Source: Pseudisothecium myosuroides (lineage: Eukaryota > Streptophyta > Bryopsida > Hypnales > Lembophyllaceae). From it: 64,000 nt of DNA. Below, piece by piece: positions 12,041-23,729 of the stretch; position 1 is the first letter of the stretch, and each line of letters opens with the position of its first letter. The stretch spans positions 46,591,724 through 46,655,723 of the forward strand of contig OX637287.1 in assembly GCA_951799445.1 (NCBI GenBank), written 5' to 3'. The translations under genes were made by a program, and so were the position numbers. The notes under the pieces are model-generated. The model worked only from the letters and a program-made list of their open reading frames with translations, ran no database searches and was not told the origin of the DNA.

Positions 12041-12684
12041 AGGATTGAAAGATAAGGTTCTTTGATGACCAATTTGATGAAATGGGATAATAAATAATAT
12101 ACCAGTACTTGTACAAAAATATATACAGAAATTCCAGTAAGGATTTAGATTTTATAGAGTAAATCCTTAGGGTGAAACTGAAGGCTTTTTTGTCCCTTGC
12201 TCACTCCTTTAAGGGTTATATCTCCTTTTTGTGTCAAACTTGGTGGATAATTTATCTTCACATGGTTTATAATCTAAACATTTGTAAATCCCCACTGCGT
12301 TAAAATTCAATGATTGTACCCTTGGTGAAAATGAGGGCTAATTGACCAATAATGGTAAAAGATTCACTTTAGATTTTTTCCTTTGATATAGATGGTAGGA
12401 AAGCTTGAAAACAAGAAGACTGTGTAATTGCTATGATAATAATTGTTGATGCTTCATCAAAAGGTCAACTATAGTGATTGAATCTACACAAGCCTAGCCA
12501 TGAATTTATTCTGAGCAGGTTCAAGCAAAAAGACTCTTGTTACTTACTCTAGTATTGTAACAAATTACAATATGCCAAAAAGTGAATGTGGTTCAAATTA
12601 ACATTATTGATGGGTCTTTGAGAAGGTACAAACTAAGACATTAGTGCCTTGTAGACAACTAAATAATTACTTTAAGAGATATCC

Positions 12685-12990
12685 TTAACCCCTAAAGTTC
12701 TAAGAATCCCTTGAGGGGACTCTTGGAGGTTTGGAAAAAAGTACCTATGATCTTAGTTTTTAGCATGATTTTTTGATTCTCTTATGGGAATTGGATGTCT
12801 CAAGAGCTTTGTAGGTAGATAATTTATTTTTAAATCCAATTCACAGTGACAAGTTACAACCATCTTTTGGAAAAATGGAGGAGAAGGGGTAGCATGGGTA
12901 TGTTGAATCTCATTGATTTTCACCAACTGAAGGTAGAGTGAACAACGACCACTATAGAAAGAGGGCAACAGATACATATTCGGACCCACA
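12685..12990. mobile_element. TTAA/CCCCTAAA element, truncated copy E2
   Basis: A left end only: TTAA then CCCCTAAAGTTCTAAG, the subterminal CCCTTGAGGGGAC, then TACCTATGATCT and GATTTTTTGA, all matching the left ends of copies E4 and E7. No right end is found before the next copy, so the right border given is approximate. The 12041-12684 gap to its left holds nothing I recognise. Confidence 0.55.
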
Positions 12991-13119
12991 ACAAAGGGCG
13001 ACCATTAGCCGGTGACACCTAGATAGGAGGCATAAAGCTAAGGGCCTACCATATTTGGATACCACATTTAGCTTCAATTAATTAACATAAAATCCTGAAA
13101 ATTCCATTTACAATCAATC

Positions 13120-14350
13120 CACTGAATTTAAATTTCCACTTTATTTTTATTTTTTTAGATCAACTTGACAAGTAATTTAAAATTACGAGGACTCTTTAAA
13201 AATTGTAAAAATGAAATAGAAAAATTTCTTATTTAAATATTTATCCTTTATCTTATTTTAATGAAAAAAAAAAAAAAAAAAATTTATGATAAGAAAGAGT
13301 CTTAGAGGATTGCAAAAAATAAATAGAGAATTCCATTAGATGGCTGCGTGTTCCCAGCTTGTGGGAATTGCCGAATTCAGGGCCGCGGCAGCTCGCTGAC
13401 ATGGCCGAGCGACTGCCCCGTCGGGAAAAAAAATTCAAAAAATGAATTTTTTTTTCTGTTTTTTTTCCATTTAAGGACTGAATTTTTTTTGTTTTTTTGA
13501 ATTTTTTTGAATCTTTTTTGTTGGGAACAGCCGTTCCTTGAAACTGCGGGGGGGGGGACCAGCATCGGGAACAGGCCCAAAACGGCCCTCCCGACCCCCC
13601 AAAACTCATCTAATGATACTTTAATCTTCACCTTTTATTTTTATTTATAAAATAAAAAAGACAAATAGTTAATGATTAAAAGGAGTCTGGAAATATTACA
13701 AACTACAAATTATAGGGAAGTGTATTTAAATCTCCAACCTTTATTTTATTTTTTATTAAATCAACTTGACAAATAAATCATGATCAGAAAGAACACTAGA
13801 GAATTTTTAAAAATAGATGGAAAAATTCTTACTTTAATCTCGACCTATAATCTTTATTTATAAAATCAAAATGGCAAATAATTCATTATTAGAAGGACTT
13901 TGTAAGAATTACACAAAACATATAGAAATTTTTTTACTTAAACAACCATCTAATAGTTCTAATTTTTAAACTAGTGTGACAAATAATACTTGATTAGGAC
14001 GACTTTTTTTTAAATAAAAAAAAAGGCAAATTAATAAATTAAAACTCCACCTTTATTTCCTATTTACAAAATTAAAATGACAAATAATCCAGGATAAAAA
14101 AAAATCTTAGAGAATGATTGTAAAAAATAAATAGAAAAGTTCTTATTCAAATCTTCACACTGTATCTTATATTATTAAATCAACGTGAAAAATAATACTT
14201 GAGTAATATGACTCTTTGAGAATGCCAAAAAATAAATGCAAAAGTTCTTACTTAAATCTCATCCATTATTTTTTATTTTTAAATTCAAAGTCACACTTAA
14301 TTTATGATAAAAGAAGTCTTGGAGAATTTGGAAAAATTAATAAGGAAGGG
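13120..14350. repeat. Diverged tandem array, period about 105 bases
   Basis: A phrase built on TTCTTACTTAAATCTCCACC, then TTTATTT(A/T)TAAAAT, TGACAAATAAT and a TTGTAAAAAATAAATAGA-like block recurs at about 13720, 13826, 13935, 14045, 14143 and 14248, with earlier units from about 13130. A GC-rich insert with poly-T runs interrupts it at about 13340-13612. Units in reverse orientation lie at 15293-15520 and forward again at 24895-25120 in the right palindrome arm. It is non-coding and looks like a decayed minisatellite. Confidence 0.55.
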
Positions 14351-14357
14351 TGGAAAT

Positions 14358-15292
14358 TTAACCCCTATTAGGCCCCAGGCCTTTATTCTGCCAAAAAACA
14401 CTCAAAACTACCATTTCTATATCAAAGACTAAAAAAACTGAAAAATGTTTTGTTTGCACACCTAACTATAGGATCTTACACCTAACTAGTATAAAAATGG
14501 GTGGATTTTTTTAGAATTTCTGACTGCACAGATTGCAAGATATTTGCGTTTAAAGTAAAAAAAAACAAGTTTTTCAGCACATTGCGGGACTAAATTTTTT
14601 GACTTTAAACATTTTTAACTTAAATTTTTTGCTTTATAGAGTTTTGAGCTTTAAATATTTATAGTGGAAAATTGAGTTGAGAGTCTAGGGGAGAAAAAAA
14701 ATTCAAAAAAACTTAATTATCATTCTTAAAAAAATTGTTAAGTAGAAGTAGGTACGCAATAGAAGGAAAATCTAAAATATTCATATCTTTTAGATGGAAT
14801 TAAAATGCACTAATCCCAATGGTGAGATTGTTCTAGCAAGTAAACTAAACCATGCAAAAAAAAACGATTAAAAAATTAAAAAAATTGCATCCAGAAATGA
14901 ATCCTACAAGGTTTTTTTTCAAGAAGAGGCTCTAACTGCCCGAAGAACAAGAATGTCTATAACTTTCTCATAACATATCCAAATGAAATGAATCGAAGCT
15001 TTCCAGATAGGCAAAAATATAATCTATGAAAAAAAATATTAAAAAAAAAATTCAAATTTTTGCAAATTTTGTTTTGCTACCCGGGCTGCCCCTCGTCCCT
15101 ATTTTGAGCTTATTTTGGTCATAACTATTGTTCCCGGTCACCAAATGTGAAAAAAATTGTATTCCCACAAAGCTTATCAATTTTTCTATCTTCAAAAAAA
15201 GTTTAAAAAAATCACGACAAAAATTTAGCCTGTAGGTACCTGCCCGAAATCCCATTTGTCCCTTGAAGGGACAACGGTCCTTTAGGGGTTAA
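14358..15292. mobile_element. TTAA/CCCCTAAA element, copy E3
   Basis: A 927-base element with TTAA at 14358-14361 and 15289-15292, left end CCCCTATTAGG and right end the complement of CCCCTAAAGGACCG. A perfect palindrome, TTGTCCCTTGAAGGGACAA, lies just inside the right end (15256-15274). Its first 165 bases lie outside the near-identical palindrome arm and are clearly more diverged from the mirror copy than the rest. A short reading frame inside (complement of 15052-15255) is not a gene. Confidence 0.75.
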
Positions 15293-16029
15293 GTAAGAAC
15301 TTCCCCATTTACTTTTTACAATTTTCAAAGAATCATCCTACTTGTGTATTGCTTGTAACATTGATCTAAAACCATAAAACAAAGAGGGGAGATTTAAGTA
15401 ATCATTTTTACTTTAATTTATAATTTACAAAGATTCATCCTAATTATGTAATTTTTGTCATATTGATTTTAAGATTAAAAAAAATAAGGGGTGGAGATTC
15501 ATGTAAGAACATCACCTTTTATTGAATTTATTTTTTTGTTTTTTTAAAAAAGGAGATTGGGTTTTCTTCTTTCCATGGTCATTCCTTTGCATGAACTCTT
15601 GCAAACATGTGCTTTGTCTACATGCATCATTTTTCCCACCCATAATTGCCTTTTGTCCATCCATGGTCACCTTTTGCCAACTCAAAGTCAAACTTGGCCA
15701 CGTCATGTTGTGGTGTTTGGCAAGACAATCCTGCTAGGATTTCAAAACTCTAAACCAACAACCGCCATTTCATGAAGTTTTTCTAAACTACTCTACGGAT
15801 CTATGACTATTTGTAACTCATTGAGATATGGCTAATCTACAACTTCTCTATGACTATCTACAACTACTCAACAACTATTATACAAGTGGTCAATTACACA
15901 ATCACTTGTTTTTGACTGCTCTATGATTGTATTGCAATTGCTTTTCAATTGCTCCAATTGTGTTTAAAGTCACGGTAAGCCTTGATAGTTAAGGAAAAAA
16001 ATGGTAAAAGTTAATGTATTAAAAAATTG

Positions 16030-16165
16030 ACATGTATGTACAAACCAAATTTGTACATACATGTTGAACAGTGCATTTTGTTATGAACTGTTCAACAAAT
16101 TAAAAGAGTCTCTAGACTTTGAACAAATCCATATGTTCATTTAGGGGTTAATGAACATATGGATT
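16030..16165. repeat. Two short perfect hairpins inside the arm
   Basis: A 15-bp stem ACATGTATGTACAAA with a 5-base loop lies at 16030-16064. A second 15-bp stem, AATCCATATGTTCAT, lies at 16126-16140 and 16151-16165 around TTAGGGGTTA. They are mirrored in the right arm at 24248-24383. The second loop is the same word as the end of the TTAA family, so this may be a scar or remnant of an element. Confidence 0.7.
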
Positions 16166-16683
16166 CTGAATTGTGTTCAGTCCATATGGCTTAAAAGAGT
16201 CTCTAGACTACTCCCAAACCAACAAAAACTATATCCATAACGGTCATCTTACTCACCTAAAGCAATCACAATATTTTCTAACATGGAAGCCCTAAAACAA
16301 TCACTTCCTACTATGAATTAGCACTAAAAAGCTGGAAGTTCCTATTGTGGTCACTAATCACTCCATTCCGGTTAGCTAAAACATTGATTGTGGCCCAAAT
16401 CTCATTCACTGGAAGAAAACCATAATGGGGTGGAAGAAAACCATAATGGGGTCATTCGTAGGTGTCCACAATGGGTCTTTTGTCCATAATGGACTGTTTT
16501 ACCTTAATAGAGTGTACTAATTATTCAGAATCCTCAACAGCTAAGCTAGTACTAATGGAGTGACTCGAAACGATGAAAACTTGGCTTTGTAAGCAAAAAG
16601 CATATACAATTTCAAGTGAAGCAAACACACTCTTTCAACCTGAGTGACTTCAGTGTCTCCGACTACATTGTTCAAAATATCAA

Positions 16684-16879
16684 CACTATAAGAAACTCGT
16701 GTTTTAAATGACAGATTTTAGGTGACATCCAATGTGACGTCGCGTGATTTTATGTCAACAATAACGTCCGCCATAACATTTTGATGTTATGGCGGACATT
16801 ATTGTTGACATAAAAACACAGGACGTCACATTGGATGTCACCTAAAATCCATCACCTAAAACACGGGTTTCTTATAGTG
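16684..16879. mobile_element. CACTA-type MITE hairpin, left-arm copy
   Basis: A 196-base, nearly full-length hairpin with ends CACTATAAGAAAC...GTTTCTTATAGTG and a 3-base direct duplication CAA on both sides (16681-16683 and 16880-16882). CACTA ends plus a 3-bp duplication are the signature of En/Spm (CMC) elements (established knowledge). It has no coding capacity. The mirror copy is at 23534-23729 and a larger relative is at 58585-59375. Confidence 0.85.
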
Positions 16880-17221
16880 CAAGTATTAAAACATTGTATC
16901 CAATTGTAGAGTTACCAGGTAACATGCACATGATAGAAGGGAAAAGAGTCATTGAGGTACAAAGACAAGTTAAACAATACAACCCAGACAAAAGGATGGC
17001 CAAGTTCTTGAAAAATTCAATTTCATTGAACCCCTAGATTTTATTCAGTAATGTACATGGTGGTTGTTTCACCCCTAGATTAACTCTTGTCATCTATTTC
17101 AAAATTCGTTATTGTTGCCCTTTGTCATCACCCTGTTCATCACAAAAAAATTGATCAGAAATCCAGTGAAACCAATGAAACCAAAAAACAAAAGAACAAG
17201 AAAATTATGAATCAACTCACC

Positions 17222-17560
17222 TCATTTTTTCTTGAGAGACTCTAGGCGCAACTCCACCACCTCTTTAATCAACTTTACTTGCGACAATGCAGCATCCACT
17301 TTTACGTTTACAGCGTTGAACTTCTCGTCCACCACATTAAACTGTCCATCCACCCCTTTGAACTTTCCGTCCAGCACTTCAAATTTAGCATCCAACTTGA
17401 CACCCAACGACTCAAACTTTATAGTCATTGAATTGCTGATGGAATTGAAATGTAGGCTGTTAAAATATTGGTTCACAACAATTCCTATAGAGCACACTGC
17501 AGGCCCTCCCAAACACACACCTACGAAGGACTTCAACAGGAACTTGCACTCTTCTGACAT
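17222..17560 (-). CDS. Small membrane/coiled-coil protein, left-arm copy
   Basis: A 112-residue frame (MSEECKFLLK...) of unknown function. Residues 11-30 are a hydrophobic segment (SFVGVCLGGPAVCSIGIVV). Residues about 47-108 form an unusually regular 7-residue pattern (KFEVLDG, KFKGVDG, QFNVVDE, KFNAVNV, KVDAALS), which predicts a coiled coil. A membrane-anchored coiled-coil protein is an inference. I choose the ATG at 17560 because a strong polypyrimidine acceptor (TTGTTTCAG) ends four bases upstream, and the open frame before it reads through that intron. A donor (GAG|GTGAGT) right after the stop and an acceptor further on suggest a spliced 3' UTR. It is the mirror of 22853-23191; the two copies point away from each other. 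Confidence 0.6.
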   Translation of the reverse strand: MSEECKFLLKSFVGVCLGGPAVCSIGIVVNQYFNSLHFNSISNSMTIKFESLGVKLDAKFEVLDGKFKGVDGQFNVVDEKFNAVNVKVDAALSQVKLIKEVVELRLESLKKK

Positions 17561-18101
17561 TTTCTGAAACAACAAGAACAAAAAAAAACTGTTAGAATCA
17601 TTAAACAAATGAAACATTAAAAGAAAAGAACTAAAACTAGGACTCCCACGTACAAACCTCATACGTTACATACAACCCTGACGGAATTGAAGAACAAAAG
17701 AACAAAAGAATATGAGGCATTTTGACAAAAAAATTGGCAGACAAAACTCTACAAATAAAATTACAATAGTAAAAAACATCACCTGTATTTGTACTAAGCC
17801 TTGTTGCGCTGGTTGCCAAATGAAAACAAACTCTCACCTTGCCCCCAACCTACACTCTCACCCTGCACTTGCCATCGAGAGTGATGCTTGAAACCCCTAA
17901 AACCAAGGTAGAAACCCCTAAAAACCTTCCTCTTAAATTGAGAATTGGGTTGGTCTACTGACGGAATTGGGGAAGCAAACGGAATTGGGCTGGTCTACTC
18001 CATCACAACATTCAGGAACAATAATATTTAAAAATAAATTGAGTTTCCACACAAAATCTAGGTAGAATTAAGATTTTATTTCTCAAAATGTACATAACAT
18101 A

Positions 18102-18936
18102 GGGCCACTTTACACCTAACATTCAAAAACAAATTTGAATTTCTATGCAAAATTTGGTAGAATTAAGATTTTATTTCTCAAAATGTACATAATGTAGGCT
18201 GCTTTATACCTTGAGGCCAAGCCAATTTTGTTGTGTCAGAGGCCAAAATCCTCACTTTTGATTGGACAAAACGTTGAAATCAGCATAGTTGTCACATTGG
18301 ACAAACCATCCGTCCAAATCATCCGATATGTCTGCTTGTTCAAGACATCCGGTGGTCTTAAACCATCCAATGTGACTACTTTGAGGTGGTCACATTGTTT
18401 GTCCAATCTGTCCGAATCATCCAAAATGTCCGCTCATCCAAGACGTCCGGTGATCCTAAGTCGCCCAATGTAACAACAATGGAAATAAACCCCAACCACT
18501 TTACACCTAGAGGCCGGGCTAATTTGGTGGAATGGATTTTTTATTCAAAAAAGACTTGATCTTACATGGCCTAAGCTTGTTGAATTGGATGCACCAAAAA
18601 ATGGAAGGCCAATTAAAAAATTAATTAATTAATTGAATAATTTTTTCAACAAATTGAATCTGCTGGATTTTGTGCAATTGGCCTAAAGGGAAATTGGCCC
18701 AGCCTCTAGGTGTAAAGAGGCCCTAAAAATTTTAGCCCCTTCCTCTCTTTTTCCTAGGTTTTGTTGAATCAGCCTGGCTTCTTGGCCTCATGGGCTTTAA
18801 GTATGGGAGAATTGGCCCTCGTTATAATCATATTCTAATGGGTAGTTGAAGATGACCTCTACCCAAAAAGGAGTCTAAATTTTTTTGCAATCAGCTTCAA
18901 GGAGAATTGGCCGGGACCCTAGGTATAAAGCGGCCC
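18102..18936. mobile_element. Nested TIR elements with GGGCC(A/G)CTTTA ends
   Basis: The outer ends GGGCCACTTTACACCTA (18102) and the complement of GGGCCGCTTTATACCTA (to 18936) enclose an inner pair: CCACTTTACACCTAGAGGCC (18496) and the complement of GGGCCTCTTTACACCTAGAG (to 18723). A further single end lies near 18196. It looks like at least two related non-autonomous DNA elements nested or fused. I see no clean target duplication, so the superfamily is open. Mirrored at 21477-22311. Confidence 0.55.
18291..18474. repeat. Tandem dimer of an 86-base unit with inverted ends
   Basis: Two direct copies (18291-18376, 18389-18474), each starting GTCACATTG and ending CCAATGT(G)AC, share words such as AATCATCC, ATGTC(T/C)GC and CAAGAC(A/G)TCCGGTG. 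Each unit is thus a miniature inverted-end element repeated in tandem. An 81-codon frame across it is incidental. Mirrored at 21939-22122. Confidence 0.65.
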
Positions 18937-19003
18937 TCAATAGCCTCTTGAGAGGCTGCCTTTTCCTCTTTGGAGTCCACATCCACAAAATTCATCCACA
19001 TCA

Positions 19004-19909
19004 TTAACCCCTAAATCCCCAAAGTTCCCTCGAGGGACTCTTGGGATTTCGGGCAAGCTTGTGTAACCTGAAATTTTGACCTGATTTTTTGAAGTTTTTT
19101 TGGAAGATAGCAAATCAAATTAGCTTTCCAAAAATATAATTTTTTTTCAATCGGTGCTCGCGAGCAAAAGTTTTGCCATCCAAAGTCTTAAAAGCAGTTC
19201 GCCGGGCTATACACAAAATTAATTAATTAATTAATTTTTTAATATTTTATTTTTTCTCATAAAAGATTAGGTTTTTGTCTATGTTTGAAGCTTTGATTCA
19301 TTCTATTTGGACAAAAAATGAAAAAGTTATGGACAATCTTGTTTTACGGGCAAAGAAAGTTTCAAAGAAAAAGTATATGAATTATAACTTCAATAAAATT
19401 TTCCGAGCAATCTTTAGTAGAATACAACTTGAAATCTACACCTCTTTAAGATCTAGGATATCCCAGAATACCTTTATACATGATGTAATGGATTTTTACT
19501 TTTAGTCTTTTTTTTTTTGTAAAGTCTTTATTAGGCAACATGTTTAATAAAATAGATGATTTAGTTTTTCTATTTTAGTACATTCATACTATAAAAATAA
19601 ATGTAATACTATATGTATATCTATCCGTCACAATGAAGAGTGAATTCAAAAGACGGGCAAATTTAGTCCTCCCATGAGAAAAGTCAACACCTCTCTGTGA
19701 ACCCCCCAACCGTTGATTAAATTTCCTCCTAGAAATGTTGATCCGTTGATCTCAAAGTGAAAAAATTTGGACCCCCCTCCCCTCCCATTGATCTTGACAC
19801 AGATACGATTACAAATACAAGTATGGAATGTATACAAAAATATATGGAGGTCATTCATACATACACATACAGACATACATACAGACATACAAACAAATTT
19901 GTATATATA

Positions 19910-19944
<35 letters not shown>

Positions 19945-21409
19945 GTATATGGAATACATATAAATTTGTAAGAAATATGGATACGAAATACATATTACAA
20001 TCCTATCATAACATTTAGTAGCAATCAATGCTTCTACTTTCCTCCAAACGGAATGATGTGGAATATACCACATCATTTCATCCAAGGGATGAAATGGTGT
20101 GGGATATTCCACACTCGTTAGTAGTTACAAGAGTAGGTGACGTTTCACGAGATTTGTTAGTAGTGTACATAAACAACAACATTTAACGCTAGGTGCTTAA
20201 CATGTAATTAAAGTATAAAAACAAGCATTGGTGTTTTGAAATAGTGAGCAAAAAATTCATGGAGAACAAGGTATTTAGCCACTGCTTTGCTTTGCTTCAA
20301 AAAACAATTATTTTTTGTGTTTAGAATGGGAAAGACTAGTCTATATACATATGGAGTGGAAAGAGGTAAAACACATAATGTGGGATATTTGAATTGGAAT
20401 TAGCCGATAGGAGCTCAATTGCTTATAGTTATGTCAAATTAAAGTAGGAATTGTATTTAAAGTAGAACTTTAGACCTAATATAGGCTAGTAGTATAATTT
20501 TTTTTGAATTTTTTTGGAAAATCAATTTAAATTTCATATTCAAAAATCTGTTTGAGGTTTCAAGCCTCCAATCAAAAGTTATGGAAAAATTTTAGAGACG
20601 GTTTGGAAAGGACATTTTTTTGGACATTTTCAAACATCTTCTCTAAATTTTGCCCACAACTTTTGATTGGAGTCTTGAAATCTCAAACGGACTTTTAGAA
20701 TTGAAATTTGGCTTGATTTTCCAACTTTTTTTAGTTGAAAGCTTTTTGAGAAAGTTATTCCATTATGCCTAAATGAGGAAAAAACTCTACTCCTAACATA
20801 ATTTTTTGTTTTGACAATGAGCAGTCAACCTCTCATCTTCAAATTATCCCATCATGGAATAGAAGGTGATCCTTTGGAGACTCATAATGCACTCATGATT
20901 TCAATATAAAAATGACATCTCCACCTACTATTCCTAGCAATGTCAATGATGCAATTCCTTAATGTTTCCATCAAAATTTGTTTTTGATGGTACTAGATGT
21001 TTAAATTGCATTGGTATGTATATTATTCAATGGATTCTTAGATTGCCCGGAAACTTAGATTGCCCGTAAAACAAGATTGTCCATAACTTTTTCATTTTTT
21101 GTCCAAATAGAATGAATCAAAGCTTCAAACATAGACAAAAACCTAATCTTTTATGAGAAAAAATAAAATATTAAAAAATTAATTAATTAATTAATTTTGT
21201 GTATAGCCCGGCGAACTGCTTTTAAGACTTTGGATGGCAAAACTTTTGCTCGCGAGCACCGATTGAAAAAAAATTATATTTTTGGAAAGCTAATTTGATT
21301 TGCTATCTTCCAAAAAAACTTCAAAAAATCAGGTCAAAATTTCAGGTTACACAAGCTTGCCCGAAATCCCAAGAGTCCCTCGAGGGAACTTTGGGGATTT
21401 AGGGGTTAA
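19004..21409. mobile_element. TTAA/CCCCTAAA foldback element E4 on the palindrome dyad
   Basis: TTAA at 19004-19007 and 21406-21409 bound a 2398-base element. Its first and last 345 bases are inverted copies (19008-19352 and 21061-21405) starting CCCCTAAATCCCC, with the subterminal palindrome TCCCTCGAGGGA (19026-19037). The 1.7-kb interior (19353-21060) is single-copy and non-coding. It holds a GT/AT microsatellite (19903-19945), a 25-bp-stem hairpin (20058-20112) and a weak foldback near 20500-20735. The internal block AAGCTTTGATTCATTCTATTTG is shared with copies E6, E8 and E9. Confidence 0.7.
20058..20112. repeat. Short hairpin, 25-bp stem
   Basis: Arms GTGGAATATACCACATCATT.. and its near-complement close a loop of about 5 bases (20058-20112) with two or three mismatches. 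It lies in the spacer between the palindrome arms. It is too short and lacks context to call a gene. Confidence 0.6.
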
Positions 21410-22852
21410 TGATGTGGATGAATTTTGTGGATGTGGACTCCAAAGAGGAAAAGGCAGCCTCTCAAGAGGCTATTGAGGGCCGCTTTATACCTAGGGTCCC
21501 GGCCAATTCTCCTTGAAGCTGATTGCAAAAAAATTTAGACTCCTTTTTGGGTAGAGGTCATCTTCAACTACCCATTAGAATATGATTATAACGAGGGCCA
21601 ATTCTCCCATACTTAAAGCCCATGAGGCCAAGAAGCCAGGCTGATTCAACAAAACCTAGGAAAAAGAGAGGAAGGGGCTAAAATTTTTAGGGCCTCTTTA
21701 CACCTAGAGGCTGGGCCAATTTCCCTTTAGGCCAATTGCACAAAATCCAGCAGATTCAATTTGTTGAAAAAATTATTCAATTAATTAATTAATTTTTTAA
21801 TTGGCCTTCCATTTTTTGGTGCATCCAATTCAACAAGCTTAGGCCATGTAAGATCAAGTCTTTTTTGAATAAAAAATCCATTCCACCAAATTAGCCCGGC
21901 CTCTAGGTGTAAAGTGGTTGGGGTTTATTTCCATTGTTGTTACATTGGGCGACTTAGGATCACCGGACGTCTTGGATGAGCGGACATTTTGGATGATTCG
22001 GACAGATTGGACAAACAATGTGACCACCTCAAAGTAGTCACATTGGATGGTTTAAGACCACCGGATGTCTTGAACAAGCAGACATATCGGATGATTTGGA
22101 CGGATGGTTTGTCCAATGTGACAACTATGCTGATTTCAACGTTTTGTCCAATCAAAAGTGAGGATTTTGGCCTCTGACACAACAAAATTGGCTTGGCCTC
22201 AAGGTATAAAGCAGCCTACATTATGTACATTTTGAGAAATAAAATCTTAATTCTACCAAATTTTGCATAGAAATTCAAATTTGTTTTTGAATGTTAGGTG
22301 TAAAGTGGCCCTATGTTATGTACATTTTGAGAAATAAAATCTTAATTCTACCTAGATTTTGTGTGGAAACTCAATTTATTTTTAAATATTATTGTTCCTG
22401 AATGTTGTGATGGAGTAGACCAGCCCAATTCCGTTTGCTTCCCCAATTCCGTCAGTAGACCAACCCAATTCTCAATTTAAGAGGAAGGTTTTTAGGGGTT
22501 TCTACCTTGGTTTTAGGGGTTTCAAGCATCACTCTCGATGGCAAGTGCAGGGTGAGAGTGTAGGTTGGGGGCAAGGTGAGAGTTTGTTTTCATTTGGCAA
22601 CCAGCGCAACAAGGCTTAGTACAAATACAGGTGATGTTTTTTACTATTGTAATTTTATTTGTAGAGTTTTGTCTGCCAATTTTTTTGTCAAAATGCCTCA
22701 TATTCTTTTGTTCTTTTGTTCTTCAATTCCGCCAGGGTTGTATGTAACGTATGAGGTTTGTACGTGGGAGTCCTAGTTTTAGTTCTTTTCTTTTAATGTT
22801 TCATTTGTTTAATGATTCTAACAGTTTTTTTTTGTTCTTGTTGTTTCAGAAA

Positions 22853-23191
22853 ATGTCAGAAGAGTGCAAGTTCCTGTTGAAGTCCTTCGTAGGTGTGTGT
22901 TTGGGAGGGCCTGCAGTGTGCTCTATAGGAATTGTTGTGAACCAATATTTTAACAGCCTACATTTCAATTCCATCAGCAATTCAATGACTATAAAGTTTG
23001 AGTCGTTGGGTGTCAAGTTGGATGCTAAATTTGAAGTGCTGGACGGAAAGTTCAAAGGGGTGGATGGACAGTTTAATGTGGTGGACGAGAAGTTCAACGC
23101 TGTAAACGTAAAAGTGGATGCTGCATTGTCGCAAGTAAAGTTGATTAAGGAGGTGGTGGAGTTGCGCCTAGAGTCTCTCAAGAAAAAATGA
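22853..23191 (+). CDS. Small membrane/coiled-coil protein, right-arm copy
   Basis: Same 112-residue product as the left-arm copy: an N-terminal hydrophobic segment (residues 11-30), then about nine heptad-like repeats. The gene structure is clearer here because it reads on the plus strand. A possible untranslated exon ends ACAAATACAG|GTGATG near 22632, the acceptor TTGTTTCAG ends at 22849, the ATG is at 22853 and the stop at 23189-23191. A donor GAG|GTGAGT follows, with acceptor GATGAACAG near 23280, so the 3' UTR is probably spliced too. Conservation of frame and splice sites in both arms is expected from the near-identity and does not by itself prove selection. A similar layout (membrane segment plus coiled coil) appears at 56-58 kb. 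Confidence 0.6.
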   Translation: MSEECKFLLKSFVGVCLGGPAVCSIGIVVNQYFNSLHFNSISNSMTIKFESLGVKLDAKFEVLDGKFKGVDGQFNVVDEKFNAVNVKVDAALSQVKLIKEVVELRLESLKKK

Positions 23192-23533
23192 GGTGAGTTG
23201 ATTCATAATTTTCTTGTTCTTTTGTTTTTTGGTTTCATTGGTTTCACTGGATTTCTGATCAATTTTTTTGTGATGAACAGGGTGATGACAAAGGGCAACA
23301 ATAACGAATTTTGAAATAGATGACAAGAGTTAATCTAGGGGTGAAACAACCACCATGTACATTACTGAATAAAATCTAGGGGTTCAATGAAATTGAATTT
23401 TTCAAGAACTTGGCCATCCTTTTGTCTGGGTTGTATTGTTTAACTTGTCTTTGTACCTCAATGACTCTTTTCCCTTCTATCATGTGCATGTTACCTGGTA
23501 ACTCTACAATTGGATACAATGTTTTAATACTTG

Positions 23534-23729
23534 CACTATAAGAAACCCGTGTTTTAGGTGATGGATTTTAGGTGACATCCAATGTGACGTCCTGTGTTTT
23601 TATGTCAACAATAATGTCCGCCATAACATCAAAATGTTATGGCGGACGTTATTGTTGACATAAAATCACGCGACGTCACATTGGATGTCACCTAAAATCT
23701 GTCATTTAAAACACGAGTTTCTTATAGTG
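23534..23729. mobile_element. CACTA-type MITE hairpin, right-arm copy
   Basis: The mirror image of 16684-16879, with the same CACTATAAGAAAC ends and flanking 3-base duplication (TTG on this strand). It was copied along with the arm and is not an independent insertion. Confidence 0.85.

Larger units (their letters stand above)
14527..19352. repeat. Left arm of a 4.8-kb near-perfect inverted duplication
   Basis: Every position p in this arm pairs with 40413 minus p in the right arm (21061-25886). All open frames I compared are identical or differ by single changes (for example the complement of 17637-17837 against 22576-22776 differs at one residue). The match stops abruptly at 14526/25887, where both sides continue as homologous but visibly diverged element E3 sequence, and at 19353/21060 inside element E4. 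The arm contains most of E3, a CACTA-type MITE, a spliced coiled-coil gene, a nested TIR cluster and half of E4. Confidence 0.92.

Noticed and set aside
18228..18473. 81-codon frame conserved in both arms
   Set aside because: It spans the tandem 86-base dimer with inverted ends; its conservation follows from arm identity, not coding.
19646..20112. Tyr/Ile/Thr-rich frames on both strands
   Set aside because: They read through a GT/AT microsatellite and its flanks.
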